Part shown: in pieces, positions 1-5,782 of the stretch
How the letters are laid out: every line of letters starts with the position of its first letter
How positions within the stretch are numbered: the first letter of the stretch is position 1
DNA from: Acidocella sp.
GTDB lineage: Bacteria; Pseudomonadota; Alphaproteobacteria; Acetobacterales; Acetobacteraceae
DNA length: 8,633 bases
Direction: 5' to 3'
NCBI GenBank assembly: GCA_029077775.1
Contig: JAQNCU010000105.1
Location: forward strand, 1-8,633
Position numbers and translations under genes: made by a program
The notes under the pieces: generated by a model
Seen by the model: the letters and a program-made list of their open reading frames with translations, nothing else
What the model was told of the DNA's origin: nothing
Database searches by the model: none

Positions 1-949
1 GCCCCAGATCATCCCGGCTGGCATCTTCGATCGTCCCCCCAAGATCACGCGCGATCACGCGCCCGCCGGTGACGATCGCGATGTCTTCCAGCATCGCCTT
101 ACGCCAATGCCCATAATCAGGGGGGTGGATCGCCGCCACCTGCCCGCCGCCGCCGCGCGTGTTCAACAACGCCATCACCGCCGCTGGGGAGACCTCCTCC
201 GCGATAATCAATAATGGCTGATTGCTGCGTCCGAGCAAAGTGCGGATATGCTCGATCTCGCTGGCCGTGGTGATTTTGAGGTCGGTCATTAAAATCAGCG
301 GTTCATCCAGCACCGCCTGCATCCGCTCCACATCCGTGACCATATGATGCGAGATATAGCCCCGGTCGAAATTCATCCCGTCGGTCACCTCAACAAAGGT
401 CTCGACCGTGGCGCTGTTCTCCACGGTCACGAGGCCCTGCGGCCCGGCGCGCTCCAGGGCCTCGGCCACAATTGCACCGGTCGCCGGGTCGTTATTGGCG
501 GCAATGGTCGCCACGGCATGGACCTCCGCGGCATCGCGCAGCGGCCGGGCGAGCCTGCGCAGGGCGGCAATCACCTCCTCCAGGGCAACCTCCATCCCAT
601 GCACCAGGGCCACCGCGTTGTCGCCTGCTGCCAGGCGCGCCAGCCCGCGCTGGATCAGCGCATCGGCCAGCACGGTGGCCGTGGTGGTGCCATCACCTGC
701 CACCTCGTTGGTCTGGGCGGATACCTCACGCAAAATCTGCGCCCCCATATTCTCGAACTTATCCGGCAGGTCGATCTCAGCGGCGATCGACACGCCATCG
801 CGGGAGACCAAAGGCGTGCCGATTGGCCGGTCGATGATCGCGTTCATCCCCCGTGGCCCCAGCGTGCCGCGTACCGCGCGCGCCATCTTGGCAACCCCTC
901 GCCCCAAGGCAGCACGGGCGGCTTCATCGTGCAGCAGGATTTTTGCCAT
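1..949 (-). CDS. prmG: GroEL-like chaperonin, PrmG/MimG type (partial, C-terminus outside window)
   Basis: The first 316 residues of a 60-kDa chaperonin; the remainder (usual length about 540) lies beyond the window. ATP-site motifs are intact: TLGPRG (29-34), SRDGVS (49-54) and GDGTTTATV (85-93). The visible apical domain departs from housekeeping GroEL. Where E. coli has GYLSPYF, this protein has GYISHHM (197-203), and where E. coli has APGFGDRRK, it has PPDYGHWRK (276-284). In family knowledge, a groEL-like gene next to prm/mim genes (MimG, PrmG) encodes a chaperonin needed for productive folding of the hydroxylase large subunit, and the position directly after prmD fits that role. The catalytic Asp equivalent to E. 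coli Asp398 lies outside the window. The ATG at 949-947 gives the expected MAKxLL-type start; a weak GGGGAAA lies upstream. No groES is visible. It begins 104 bp after prmD, so co-transcription is likely but not proven. Confidence 0.9.
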   Translation of the reverse strand, partial: MAKILLHDEAARAALGRGVAKMARAVRGTLGPRGMNAIIDRPIGTPLVSRDGVSIAAEIDLPDKFENMGAQILREVSAQTNEVAGDGTTTATVLADALIQRGLARLAAGDNAVALVHGMEVALEEVIAALRRLARPLRDAAEVHAVATIAANNDPATGAIVAEALERAGPQGLVTVENSATVETFVEVTDGMNFDRGYISHHMVTDVERMQAVLDEPLILMTDLKITTASEIEHIRTLLGRSNQPLLIIAEEVSPAAVMALLNTRGGGGQVAAIHPPDYGHWRKAMLEDIAIVTGGRVIARDLGGTIEDASRDDLG

Positions 950-1053
950 GGCGTTTCCCCGGTTATTATGCGGCGTAATTTATGGTTTCGATACATCATG
1001 GCAGCGGCCACACATCTCGCGGACCGCCGCCTTCGCGCCTGGAGTCTCAGCCG
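950..1053 (-). other. Intercistronic spacer between prmD and prmG
   Basis: This 104-bp gap is the longest inside the prmABCD-prmG run. I see no TTGGCA-type -24 element, no convincing -35/-10 pair and no hairpin followed by a T tract on the minus strand. Only short GC-rich self-complementary pieces occur (for example GCGG/CCGC near 1020-1032). The half nearest the chaperonin start is AT-richer. I infer read-through transcription from prmD into the chaperonin gene. Confidence 0.4.
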
Positions 1054-1437
1054 TCAATCATATTTGATAAACGCCATCGCCTCATCCATGTCACCGAATA
1101 ATGTGACCGTGTTATCATCCACCATCACCATCCGGCCATAATGCGTCGAGGTTGAAATTTCGAATGTATAAGGGGTGATGATCCGCCCCAGCGCCTCGGA
1201 GATTTCATCCATCTTGAAGGCGATCTTGCCTTCGCCGTCGATTCTGATCATCGCGGGCAGATAGGTCACGCGAATGCCCGGCTTTTCCGCCATAACCTCG
1301 GCGATGGCGCGCGCCTCCACGCTGTCATTCATGGTCACCCCGCATTGATGCGAGATGGTGCCTTCAAACTTCACATCCTTCATGGATTTGAAGATATTGT
1401 CAGCATGGTGGGTGGGAAGTGCCTGTGTCATGTTCAT
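1054..1437 (-). CDS. prmD: Monooxygenase coupling (effector) protein, MmoB/DmpM family
   Basis: A 127-residue cofactor-free regulatory protein of the MmoB/DmpM family, which docks on the hydroxylase and controls substrate access and electron flow to the di-iron centre. Recognisable features are the CGVTMNDSVEARAIAE segment near the N-terminal third, the KPGIRVTYLPAMIRIDGEGK core and an acidic C-terminal helix (GDMDEAMAFI). Length fits the family (about 90-140). Two in-frame ATGs compete: 1437-1435 (MNMTQ) and 1431-1429 (MTQAL). The GAGAGG at 1446-1441 is 3 nt from the first and 9 nt from the second, so the second may be the real start, giving 125 residues. The gene follows prmC by 7 nt with the ribosome site overlapping the prmC stop, which suggests translational coupling. 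An in-frame upstream extension to 1719 lies inside prmC and is not protein-like. Confidence 0.92.
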   Translation of the reverse strand: MNMTQALPTHHADNIFKSMKDVKFEGTISHQCGVTMNDSVEARAIAEVMAEKPGIRVTYLPAMIRIDGEGKIAFKMDEISEALGRIITPYTFEISTSTHYGRMVMVDDNTVTLFGDMDEAMAFIKYD

Positions 1438-1440
1438 GAT

Positions 1441-1446
1441 CCTCTC
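1441..1446 (-). promoter_or_regulatory. prmD ribosome binding site overlapping the prmC stop
   Basis: GAGAGG on the minus strand shares bases with the TGA stop of prmC (1447-1445). Its 9-nt spacing to the ATG at 1431-1429 favours that start over the ATG at 1437, which is only 3 nt away. The overlap suggests that terminating prmC ribosomes help to start prmD, keeping subunit and coupling protein in step. Confidence 0.6.
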
Positions 1447-2527
1447 AACGGTCGAGTGTCTGGCGGACATCGAAGCCAATTTCAGCAGCGATCGCGCGCG
1501 CCCGGTTTTTCTGCAGGTCGAACACATCCGAGAATTGCGCGACCTTAACCCGGGGTAACGACCATACAGGCTGCATCTGATGCGCCGCGAGCATCGCAAG
1601 CTGCCCGTGTTTCTCGAACCAATGCACGAATAACTTCCGGTTCGCCTCGCCATGCGTGGGGTCGAGCGCCAGGATGCTGAACAACTCAACCGCATTGGCA
1701 AGGTTGCGTTCATAATCACCTTCGGCAGCGGAAACCACGGCGGGCGTCATGAAATCATTCTGCGAAGCGGCCATCTGCATGATAAAGCCGCTGCGAAACA
1801 ATTCTGCCACCAAAGGTTCAAACACGATGTTGGTGGCGAAATATTGCTCAAGATAATCGGTCGCCCCCATCACCGCCTCGATAGCATGGCGTGTCCCCTG
1901 CCAGATCGGGTCTTCCAGCCAATGATGCTTGCCCGCTTCCTGGTCGATCCCTTCGATATCCAGCGCCAGTTCACCCAGATACAACGTCACATCCTGGGAG
2001 AAGCGAAGTTTATACGATGAATTGGTGAGAATCGCGTTATTGATCATCTGCGTATAACCATAACGCTGCGCCTGCATGGTCGATGTGCCGAGGCCGAATT
2101 CCGCGTGTTTATACGCGCCCAGATGATCGGATAATGTTTTCACCCATGCCTTGTCGAAACGCTTTGGCGCGCCGGAGCGGCGGCCATTCTCGATCACATT
2201 GCTGATCATGCCGACAATGGTTGATTGCCGCTGATAATGCGTACGCTCCCATTCCTGGTCGATCGCGCGGAATTTGTGCCAGTCGGAGGATTTCACTTCC
2301 GTCCACCGCTCATCATAGGTTGGCGTACCATCTGCGAAGGATATGATCCAGTCCTGCAACAGATACCGCTTGGGGTCGGGCTGAACATCAACCGTCATAT
2401 CCTCGTAATGGCTGGCCTTCCGGCCCTTGGGCTCGAAATAATTATATTTCCGGCTATCCCATCCGGCGAACTGCGCGGCTCCGGCGGCGCCAGATTTTTG
2501 CGGGGTTTTTCCTGTGGTCGCGCTCAT
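1445..2527 (-). CDS. prmC: Monooxygenase hydroxylase small (beta) subunit
   Basis: This 360-residue protein is the beta subunit of the di-iron hydroxylase. It has the ferritin-like fold of the alpha subunit but no iron ligands and scaffolds the (alpha-beta)2 dimer. Family features visible are the conserved entry segment around RKYNYFEPKGRKASHYEDMT, then DPKRYLLQDW, the DERWTEVKSSDWHKFRAIDQEWE stretch and the central KHAEFGLG and LRFSQDVTLYLGEL helices. No paired ExxH motifs equivalent to those of PrmA are present, as expected. GGAGGAA lies 8 nt upstream of the ATG at 2527-2525. The gene is 33 bp downstream of the reductase gene. Its third place in the order alpha, reductase, beta, coupling protein is the arrangement of Rhodococcus/Gordonia prmABCD and mycobacterial mimABCD, unlike the mmoXYBZDC order of methane monooxygenase. 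Confidence 0.93.
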   Translation of the reverse strand: MSATTGKTPQKSGAAGAAQFAGWDSRKYNYFEPKGRKASHYEDMTVDVQPDPKRYLLQDWIISFADGTPTYDERWTEVKSSDWHKFRAIDQEWERTHYQRQSTIVGMISNVIENGRRSGAPKRFDKAWVKTLSDHLGAYKHAEFGLGTSTMQAQRYGYTQMINNAILTNSSYKLRFSQDVTLYLGELALDIEGIDQEAGKHHWLEDPIWQGTRHAIEAVMGATDYLEQYFATNIVFEPLVAELFRSGFIMQMAASQNDFMTPAVVSAAEGDYERNLANAVELFSILALDPTHGEANRKLFVHWFEKHGQLAMLAAHQMQPVWSLPRVKVAQFSDVFDLQKNRARAIAAEIGFDVRQTLDR

Positions 2528-2560
2528 ATTATTGTTCCTCCGTTTATAGTTGACGGCGCG

Positions 2561-3607
2561 TCAGCGGACCGCCGGGGTAAATTTATCGACGTAAATATGC
2601 TCAGGCTCCACGCCCGCCATGCGCAGCACCGGCAGAACAGCATCGATCATCGGCGGCGGCCCACAGGAATAGGCGTCGATCTCGCCTTGTGGCTTTTCCG
2701 CCGCCAAATGCCGCGCCAGCACGTCATGCACAAAGCCCCGCTCGCCGGTCCAGCCCGCATCGTCATCAGCCATCGAAAGCGCGGGGATGAATTTAAAATC
2801 CGGTATCTGCGTTACAATCCGCGCGAACTCATCGAGGTTGAATAAATCGGCCTGGGTCCGCGCGCCATAAAAAAACCGCACAGGCCGCTGCTCGCCGCTC
2901 GCCACATGGTCCATCAGGATCGACCGCAGGGGCGACATGCCAGACCCGCCGCCGATGAGCAGCATCGGGCCTGCGCGGTCCTCGCGCCGGAAACACGTGC
3001 CGTAGGGGCCTTTCAGTTCCAGTTCGGCGCCGGGCTGCAATTGACCATCCAGCGCGTTAGAGAACGCCCCATCGGGATATTTTTTGATAATGAATGAAAG
3101 CTTTTGCGGCTCATCGGGCGGGTTCGCCATCGAGAAAGACCGCGTCACCTGCCCGCCAGGCAGCGTGATATCCACATATTGCCCGGCCCAGAATTTCAAT
3201 GGCTGTGACAGCTCGATATCCAACTGGCGAATGTCATGAGTAAGATGCTCGATATGAACAAGCCGCGCCGTGAACGACCGCACCGCGATCGACCGGCGCA
3301 TCAGATCCTCATCGTAATTCAGCAATTCAATGGAAACATCGCTATACGCATGGGTTTTACACAATAAAATAAAACCAGACTCACGCTCAGCCTCTGACAG
3401 CGCGAAGGTCGAATGTTTCAACAGCTCAACATCGCCATCCAGCAGGCGGGATTTGCAGGAACTGCATTGCCCCTCCTTACAGCCATGCATGACCGAGATA
3501 CCCTGCCGGAACGCGGCATCCAGAACGGTCTCGCCGTCCTCGACATCCATCTCAATCCCCACGGGCTCGAAGCGCACTTTATATGTCGTGATCACCGCCA
3601 TATGCAT
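2561..3607 (-). CDS. prmB: Monooxygenase NADH reductase, 2Fe-2S/FAD type
   Basis: A 348-residue reductase that moves electrons from NADH through FAD and a plant-type 2Fe-2S cluster to the hydroxylase. The N-terminal ferredoxin domain has all four cluster ligands: C43, C48, C51 (CKEGQCSSC) and C83. The FAD domain has RSFS (156-159) followed by AN-P. The NAD(P) domain has GGGSGMSP (219-226) and the C-terminal signature CGPPPM (315-320), ending in YVDKFTPA. Length fits MmoC/PrmB-class reductases. I chose the ATG at 3607-3605 (MHMAVIT); the ATG at 3601-3599 (MAVITTYK) is an equal alternative, both behind a weak GAAAG. A longer reading from 3643 adds only an arginine-rich segment that overlaps the intergenic hairpin, and I reject it. 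The gene follows prmA after 75 bp. Confidence 0.94.
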   Translation of the reverse strand: MHMAVITTYKVRFEPVGIEMDVEDGETVLDAAFRQGISVMHGCKEGQCSSCKSRLLDGDVELLKHSTFALSEAERESGFILLCKTHAYSDVSIELLNYDEDLMRRSIAVRSFTARLVHIEHLTHDIRQLDIELSQPLKFWAGQYVDITLPGGQVTRSFSMANPPDEPQKLSFIIKKYPDGAFSNALDGQLQPGAELELKGPYGTCFRREDRAGPMLLIGGGSGMSPLRSILMDHVASGEQRPVRFFYGARTQADLFNLDEFARIVTQIPDFKFIPALSMADDDAGWTGERGFVHDVLARHLAAEKPQGEIDAYSCGPPPMIDAVLPVLRMAGVEPEHIYVDKFTPAVR

Positions 3608-3643
3608 GGTCTTTCTTGTTATCGTTGGTCGCCTTGGGCGCAT

Positions 3644-3669
3644 CCGGGTGCCACATAACTGGCACCCGG
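3644..3669 (-). repeat. Perfect hairpin between prmA and prmB
   Basis: A perfect inverted repeat in the 75-bp prmA-prmB gap: CCGGGTGCCA (3644-3653), a 6-nt loop, then TGGCACCCGG (3660-3669). The 10-bp stem is mostly G-C and begins 13 nt after the prmA stop. On the minus strand it is followed by mixed GC-rich sequence rather than a T run, so it is not a standard Rho-independent terminator. A likely role is a 3'-end stabiliser or processing site that keeps the abundant hydroxylase alpha message in excess over the reductase message. Partial transcript attenuation is the alternative. Confidence 0.7.
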
Positions 3670-3682
3670 CGCATCACCGTCT

Positions 3683-5353
3683 TTAGTTGATCGGGTTGAT
3701 CGTAAAGCCCTTGCGGTATTCCGCCGCAGCGGTCACCCGCTCGGCATCGCTCAGCGCCCTGAAACCGATCAGCGGGCTGCCCAAAATGTGGCCGCGAACA
3801 TCGTCCAGCGTCCACATTTTGGCATCGTCAAAATGCAGATGCGGCTGCGGCACCAGGGTCTTGCCATCGGCGCGCACAAAGCCAAGATCCGTGATCGCAT
3901 CGGCCAGATCCCAGCCATGATAGCACTCCTCCCACTCACGCCGGCCTGAGAACCGTCCCATCGCCGGGGTCGGACGTCCCTCATACTCCGCGGCAAACGC
4001 CACTTTATGCGTCCACCGGCATTGCTCGGAGCAATAGGTATAGACCTTGCCTTCCACCGTATCATAGGTGAAATCCTCGCGGATAAGGCATGGCACCATG
4101 CAGCTCCAGCAACGATGCGGATAGGTATACCCGGTATCAGCATTGAACAGCACGTTGGTCTGGCCCTTTTCCGAGAGCTTGGCATACCATTTCCAGTAAT
4201 TGCCGAACTGCGCGTACCAGCCTGGATATTTATGCTCAAACCATTCAAAATCCCGCTCGGTCTGCGCTTCAATCCGCCAGAAATTCACGGGCCAGCCAAC
4301 CGAGAAGAATTGCGCCGTCAGATGCACATAATTGCTTTTAACGATCCGGTCCCACGCCGCCGCCACATCGTCATGATGGATCTTGATACCATATTTTTCC
4401 AGCGGCAGCATATAAGTCCGGTAATAATCCTCGTAAATCCACCGATGCCACAGCTCGGCATAGCTCTCCTTGTTCTTGTCACGATCCGTGGTTCCGTATT
4501 CAACAAACGTACCGATGGCGGCATCCACAATCGCATGGTTTTGCCAGAACGCATATTTCAGATCACGTTCGAGCAACAGATGGTTGTCCGGGTCGTTGAT
4601 CAACGACATCAACAGTGAATGCCCGTTGCCAACATGGCGGCTCTCATCAGACTGCACCGAGAGGAACACGGTGGGCAAGGCATAATCCCCGTTGCGCGCT
4701 GCCTCGGATGGCATCGCGACAAACAGCGTGTTGGTAAACGCGGTCTCGGCCACCACGGTCAGATACACATTGGCCGATGTGATCGCATCACCGGTCACAA
4801 ACCCTTCAGCAAATTGCCGCCCGATGGTCGAGGCATAGCATTTCCCGAAAGCGGCTTCCGTGATATCGAACCCGGCCGGGTCGATGTAATTCTCCATGTA
4901 CCATTTTTTAAGGTTCATCTGAATGGTGGAGTGCCGGAATTCATCGACCATCTGCATGGCAAACCCGGTACGTAGCTCCTCACCCGGCGCCAAACGGCCA
5001 ACCATGGCCATTGAGCGTGCGGCGGAGATCTCGGGGAAGGGAATGATCGCCAGGAACAGCTTCATCCACTCCACCCAGCGCGGCTGAACATTGCGGAACA
5101 TATCCCCCCGCAACGCGGCATCCAGCGCACCATAAACCCGGTTGTCTTTTTCTTCCTGCATGGGAAAATAAGACCGCAGAACCTGCTTCATCGGGTCGCG
5201 CGGGGTTTTTTTGATCTTATAGTCGGTGGGGAAGGTCATCGCTTCCTGAACATAGCTCGGTGTCCAGCCGAGATCCGCAACACGCTTTGTCGCATCCGAG
5301 ATACTCATCCCGCGCTGTGCAATAATCTTGTTAAGATTTAAACCCTCAGGCAT
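3683..5353 (-). CDS. prmA: Di-iron monooxygenase hydroxylase large (alpha) subunit, propane-monooxygenase type
   Basis: The catalytic subunit, 556 residues, where O2 is activated and the substrate hydroxylated. All six iron ligands are present: E108 (FPEIS), E138 and H141 (DEFRH, 137-141), E203 (VVAETAF), E237 and H240 (DESRH, 236-240). Their spacings match methane monooxygenase MmoX (E114, E144/H147, E209, E243/H246) exactly after a constant shift of six. By this register the MmoX Cys151 position is Gln145, while the gate pair Thr213/Asn214 is kept as Thr207/Asn208. A C-terminal Cys cluster (C415, C418, C422, C441, C445) resembles a zinc-ribbon or YHS-like element that, from memory, also occurs in other PrmA proteins. 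Long stretches such as the HSTIQMNLKKWYMENYIDPA region look like Gordonia/Rhodococcus PrmA, as I remember them. AAAGGAG lies 9 nt before the ATG. Propane or another short-chain compound is the probable substrate; specificity cannot be set from sequence. Confidence 0.95.
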   Translation of the reverse strand: MPEGLNLNKIIAQRGMSISDATKRVADLGWTPSYVQEAMTFPTDYKIKKTPRDPMKQVLRSYFPMQEEKDNRVYGALDAALRGDMFRNVQPRWVEWMKLFLAIIPFPEISAARSMAMVGRLAPGEELRTGFAMQMVDEFRHSTIQMNLKKWYMENYIDPAGFDITEAAFGKCYASTIGRQFAEGFVTGDAITSANVYLTVVAETAFTNTLFVAMPSEAARNGDYALPTVFLSVQSDESRHVGNGHSLLMSLINDPDNHLLLERDLKYAFWQNHAIVDAAIGTFVEYGTTDRDKNKESYAELWHRWIYEDYYRTYMLPLEKYGIKIHHDDVAAAWDRIVKSNYVHLTAQFFSVGWPVNFWRIEAQTERDFEWFEHKYPGWYAQFGNYWKWYAKLSEKGQTNVLFNADTGYTYPHRCWSCMVPCLIREDFTYDTVEGKVYTYCSEQCRWTHKVAFAAEYEGRPTPAMGRFSGRREWEECYHGWDLADAITDLGFVRADGKTLVPQPHLHFDDAKMWTLDDVRGHILGSPLIGFRALSDAERVTAAAEYRKGFTINPIN

Positions 5354-5607
5354 CTTGGAAATCTCCTTTGAATGGGTGTTTTCATAAAATTCCGGAACGC
5401 GGCAGGGCTCATCGCCGATGCAACGCCGTTTTTCATACTTTGCAAATGTGATGCCAAATTCACAATATCTTTTAATCCCAGCATAGGCGTCATACGTGAA
5501 TTATAATGCGTAAGTGCCAACGGCTCATCATGCGACAACCGCCGCATCGCTTTGTCGCACAGTGCGACATTGGCAACGCTTCCCACCAAATTGATCCTGG
5601 CTTTCAT
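5338..5607 (-). CDS. Doubtful 89-residue ORF overlying the prmA promoter region
   Basis: An open frame whose ATG overlaps the stop of the preceding 58-residue gene (ATGA) and whose TAA falls 14-16 nt inside prmA, so it could couple translation of the upstream genes to prmA. AAAGGTGA sits at a usable distance before the ATG. Against reality: it spans the predicted prmA -24/-12 promoter, the operator cluster and the prmA ribosome site. Its third-position GC is lower than that of the neighbouring genes, and the last 20 or so residues are basic and look uncoded (ending RRFPRCLRV). I recognise no domain; the middle (GLKDIVNLASHLQSMKNGVA) could form a helix. It may be a short regulatory or leader ORF, or chance. 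Confidence 0.3.
   Translation of the reverse strand: MKARINLVGSVANVALCDKAMRRLSHDEPLALTHYNSRMTPMLGLKDIVNLASHLQSMKNGVASAMSPAAFRNFMKTPIQRRFPRCLRV
5363..5369 (-). promoter_or_regulatory. prmA ribosome binding site
   Basis: AAAGGAG on the minus strand, 9 nt before the prmA ATG at 5353-5351. It is among the strongest Shine-Dalgarno matches in the window (with GGAGGAA of prmC), which fits high demand for the catalytic subunit. It lies inside the 89-residue ORF, so ribosomes reading that ORF would pass over it. Confidence 0.8.
5441..5457 (-). promoter_or_regulatory. Sigma-54 (-24/-12) promoter of prmABCD
   Basis: The minus strand reads TTGGCATCACATTTGCA. The invariant GG and GC are exactly 10 nt apart, and it departs from the consensus TTGGCACG-N4-TTGCW only at CG. 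The predicted start of transcription is near 5430, giving a leader of roughly 77 nt before prmA. The operator cluster at 5531-5569 would then sit about 100-140 bp upstream, the usual range for an enhancer-binding activator. The regulator encoded at 7069-8633 carries the sigma-54-contacting GAFTGA loop, which supports the reading. Confidence 0.8.
5531..5569 (-). promoter_or_regulatory. Putative upstream activator sequence: three TGTCGCA/TGCGACA half-sites
   Basis: A 17-bp palindrome with 8-bp arms and a single central base, TGTCGCACAGTGCGACA (5553-5569), is joined by a third half-site TGCGACA at 5531-5537. The two same-orientation half-sites start 32 bp apart, close to three helical turns, so bound dimers could sit on one face of the DNA. 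Placed about -100 to -140 from the predicted prmA start, this is the best candidate binding site for the sigma-54 activator. It lies within the 89-residue ORF. The NifA pattern TGT-N10-ACA does not fit, because the internal spacing is 11. Confidence 0.6.
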
Positions 5608-5780
5608 TGAACGAGGTCACCTTTAGCGCGGCCGGTGAAGCTTTTATCCTCGGCAATCCAGCGTGCCGCCAGCACGAGCGCGCCCATGGCAAAATCCTTG
5701 CCATGCGCCTTGATCATGGCCTCCGCGATGATACCAAGCTCGGTGAAAAACCGGTCTTTGGACATTTCATCCTCGGTCAT
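5604..5780 (-). CDS. Small 58-residue protein of unknown function
   Basis: ATG at 5780-5778, TGA at 5606-5604. The protein starts MTEDEMSKDRFFTELG and continues as what looks like one amphipathic helix pair (IIAEAMIKAHGKDFAMGALV, then LAARWIAEDK), with an acidic N-terminus and a mixed-charge C-terminus. It has no signal peptide, no cysteine and no clear membrane span. Its frame has the codon style of the neighbouring real genes (GCC, GGC and GCG rich). It starts 2 nt after the stop of the WD40 gene, with AAAGGG inside the end of that gene as ribosome site, so the two are almost certainly co-translated. I do not recognise a family. Its place suggests a partner of the WD40 protein or a small accessory or regulatory factor of the monooxygenase. 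Confidence 0.7.
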   Translation of the reverse strand: MTEDEMSKDRFFTELGIIAEAMIKAHGKDFAMGALVLAARWIAEDKSFTGRAKGDLVQ

Positions 5781-5782
5781 CG

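Noticed and set aside
344..1141. A long plus-strand open frame of 265 codons opposite the chaperonin gene
   Set aside because: It is a GC-rich antisense shadow of prmG; its translation is Arg/His/Gly-rich with no domain, and the opposite strand has clear GroEL motifs.
2225..2845. Plus-strand frame opposite prmC and prmB
   Set aside because: It spans two convincing genes on the other strand, has no ribosome site and encodes low-information sequence.
3608..3643. Longer reductase start at 3643
   Set aside because: It adds only MRPRRPTITRKT, which is unlike ferredoxin-domain N-termini and starts at the hairpin; the ATGs at 3607 or 3601 match family length.
3644..3669. Rho-independent terminator after prmA
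   Set aside because: The stem is good but no T run follows on the minus strand, and prmB to prmD need read-through from upstream.
3579..3815. Minus-strand 78-codon frame across the prmA end and prmB start
   Set aside because: It is out of frame with both genes, and the overlaps are far longer than operon genes normally show.
5514..5520. A second TTGGCAC on the minus strand upstream of prmA, a possible -24 element
   Set aside because: No GC dinucleotide follows at the required 10-nt spacing; TT is found instead.
5553..5569. NifA-type upstream site (TGT-N10-ACA)
   Set aside because: The spacing is 11, no nif or fix gene is present, and the palindrome extends beyond TGT/ACA with 8-bp arms.
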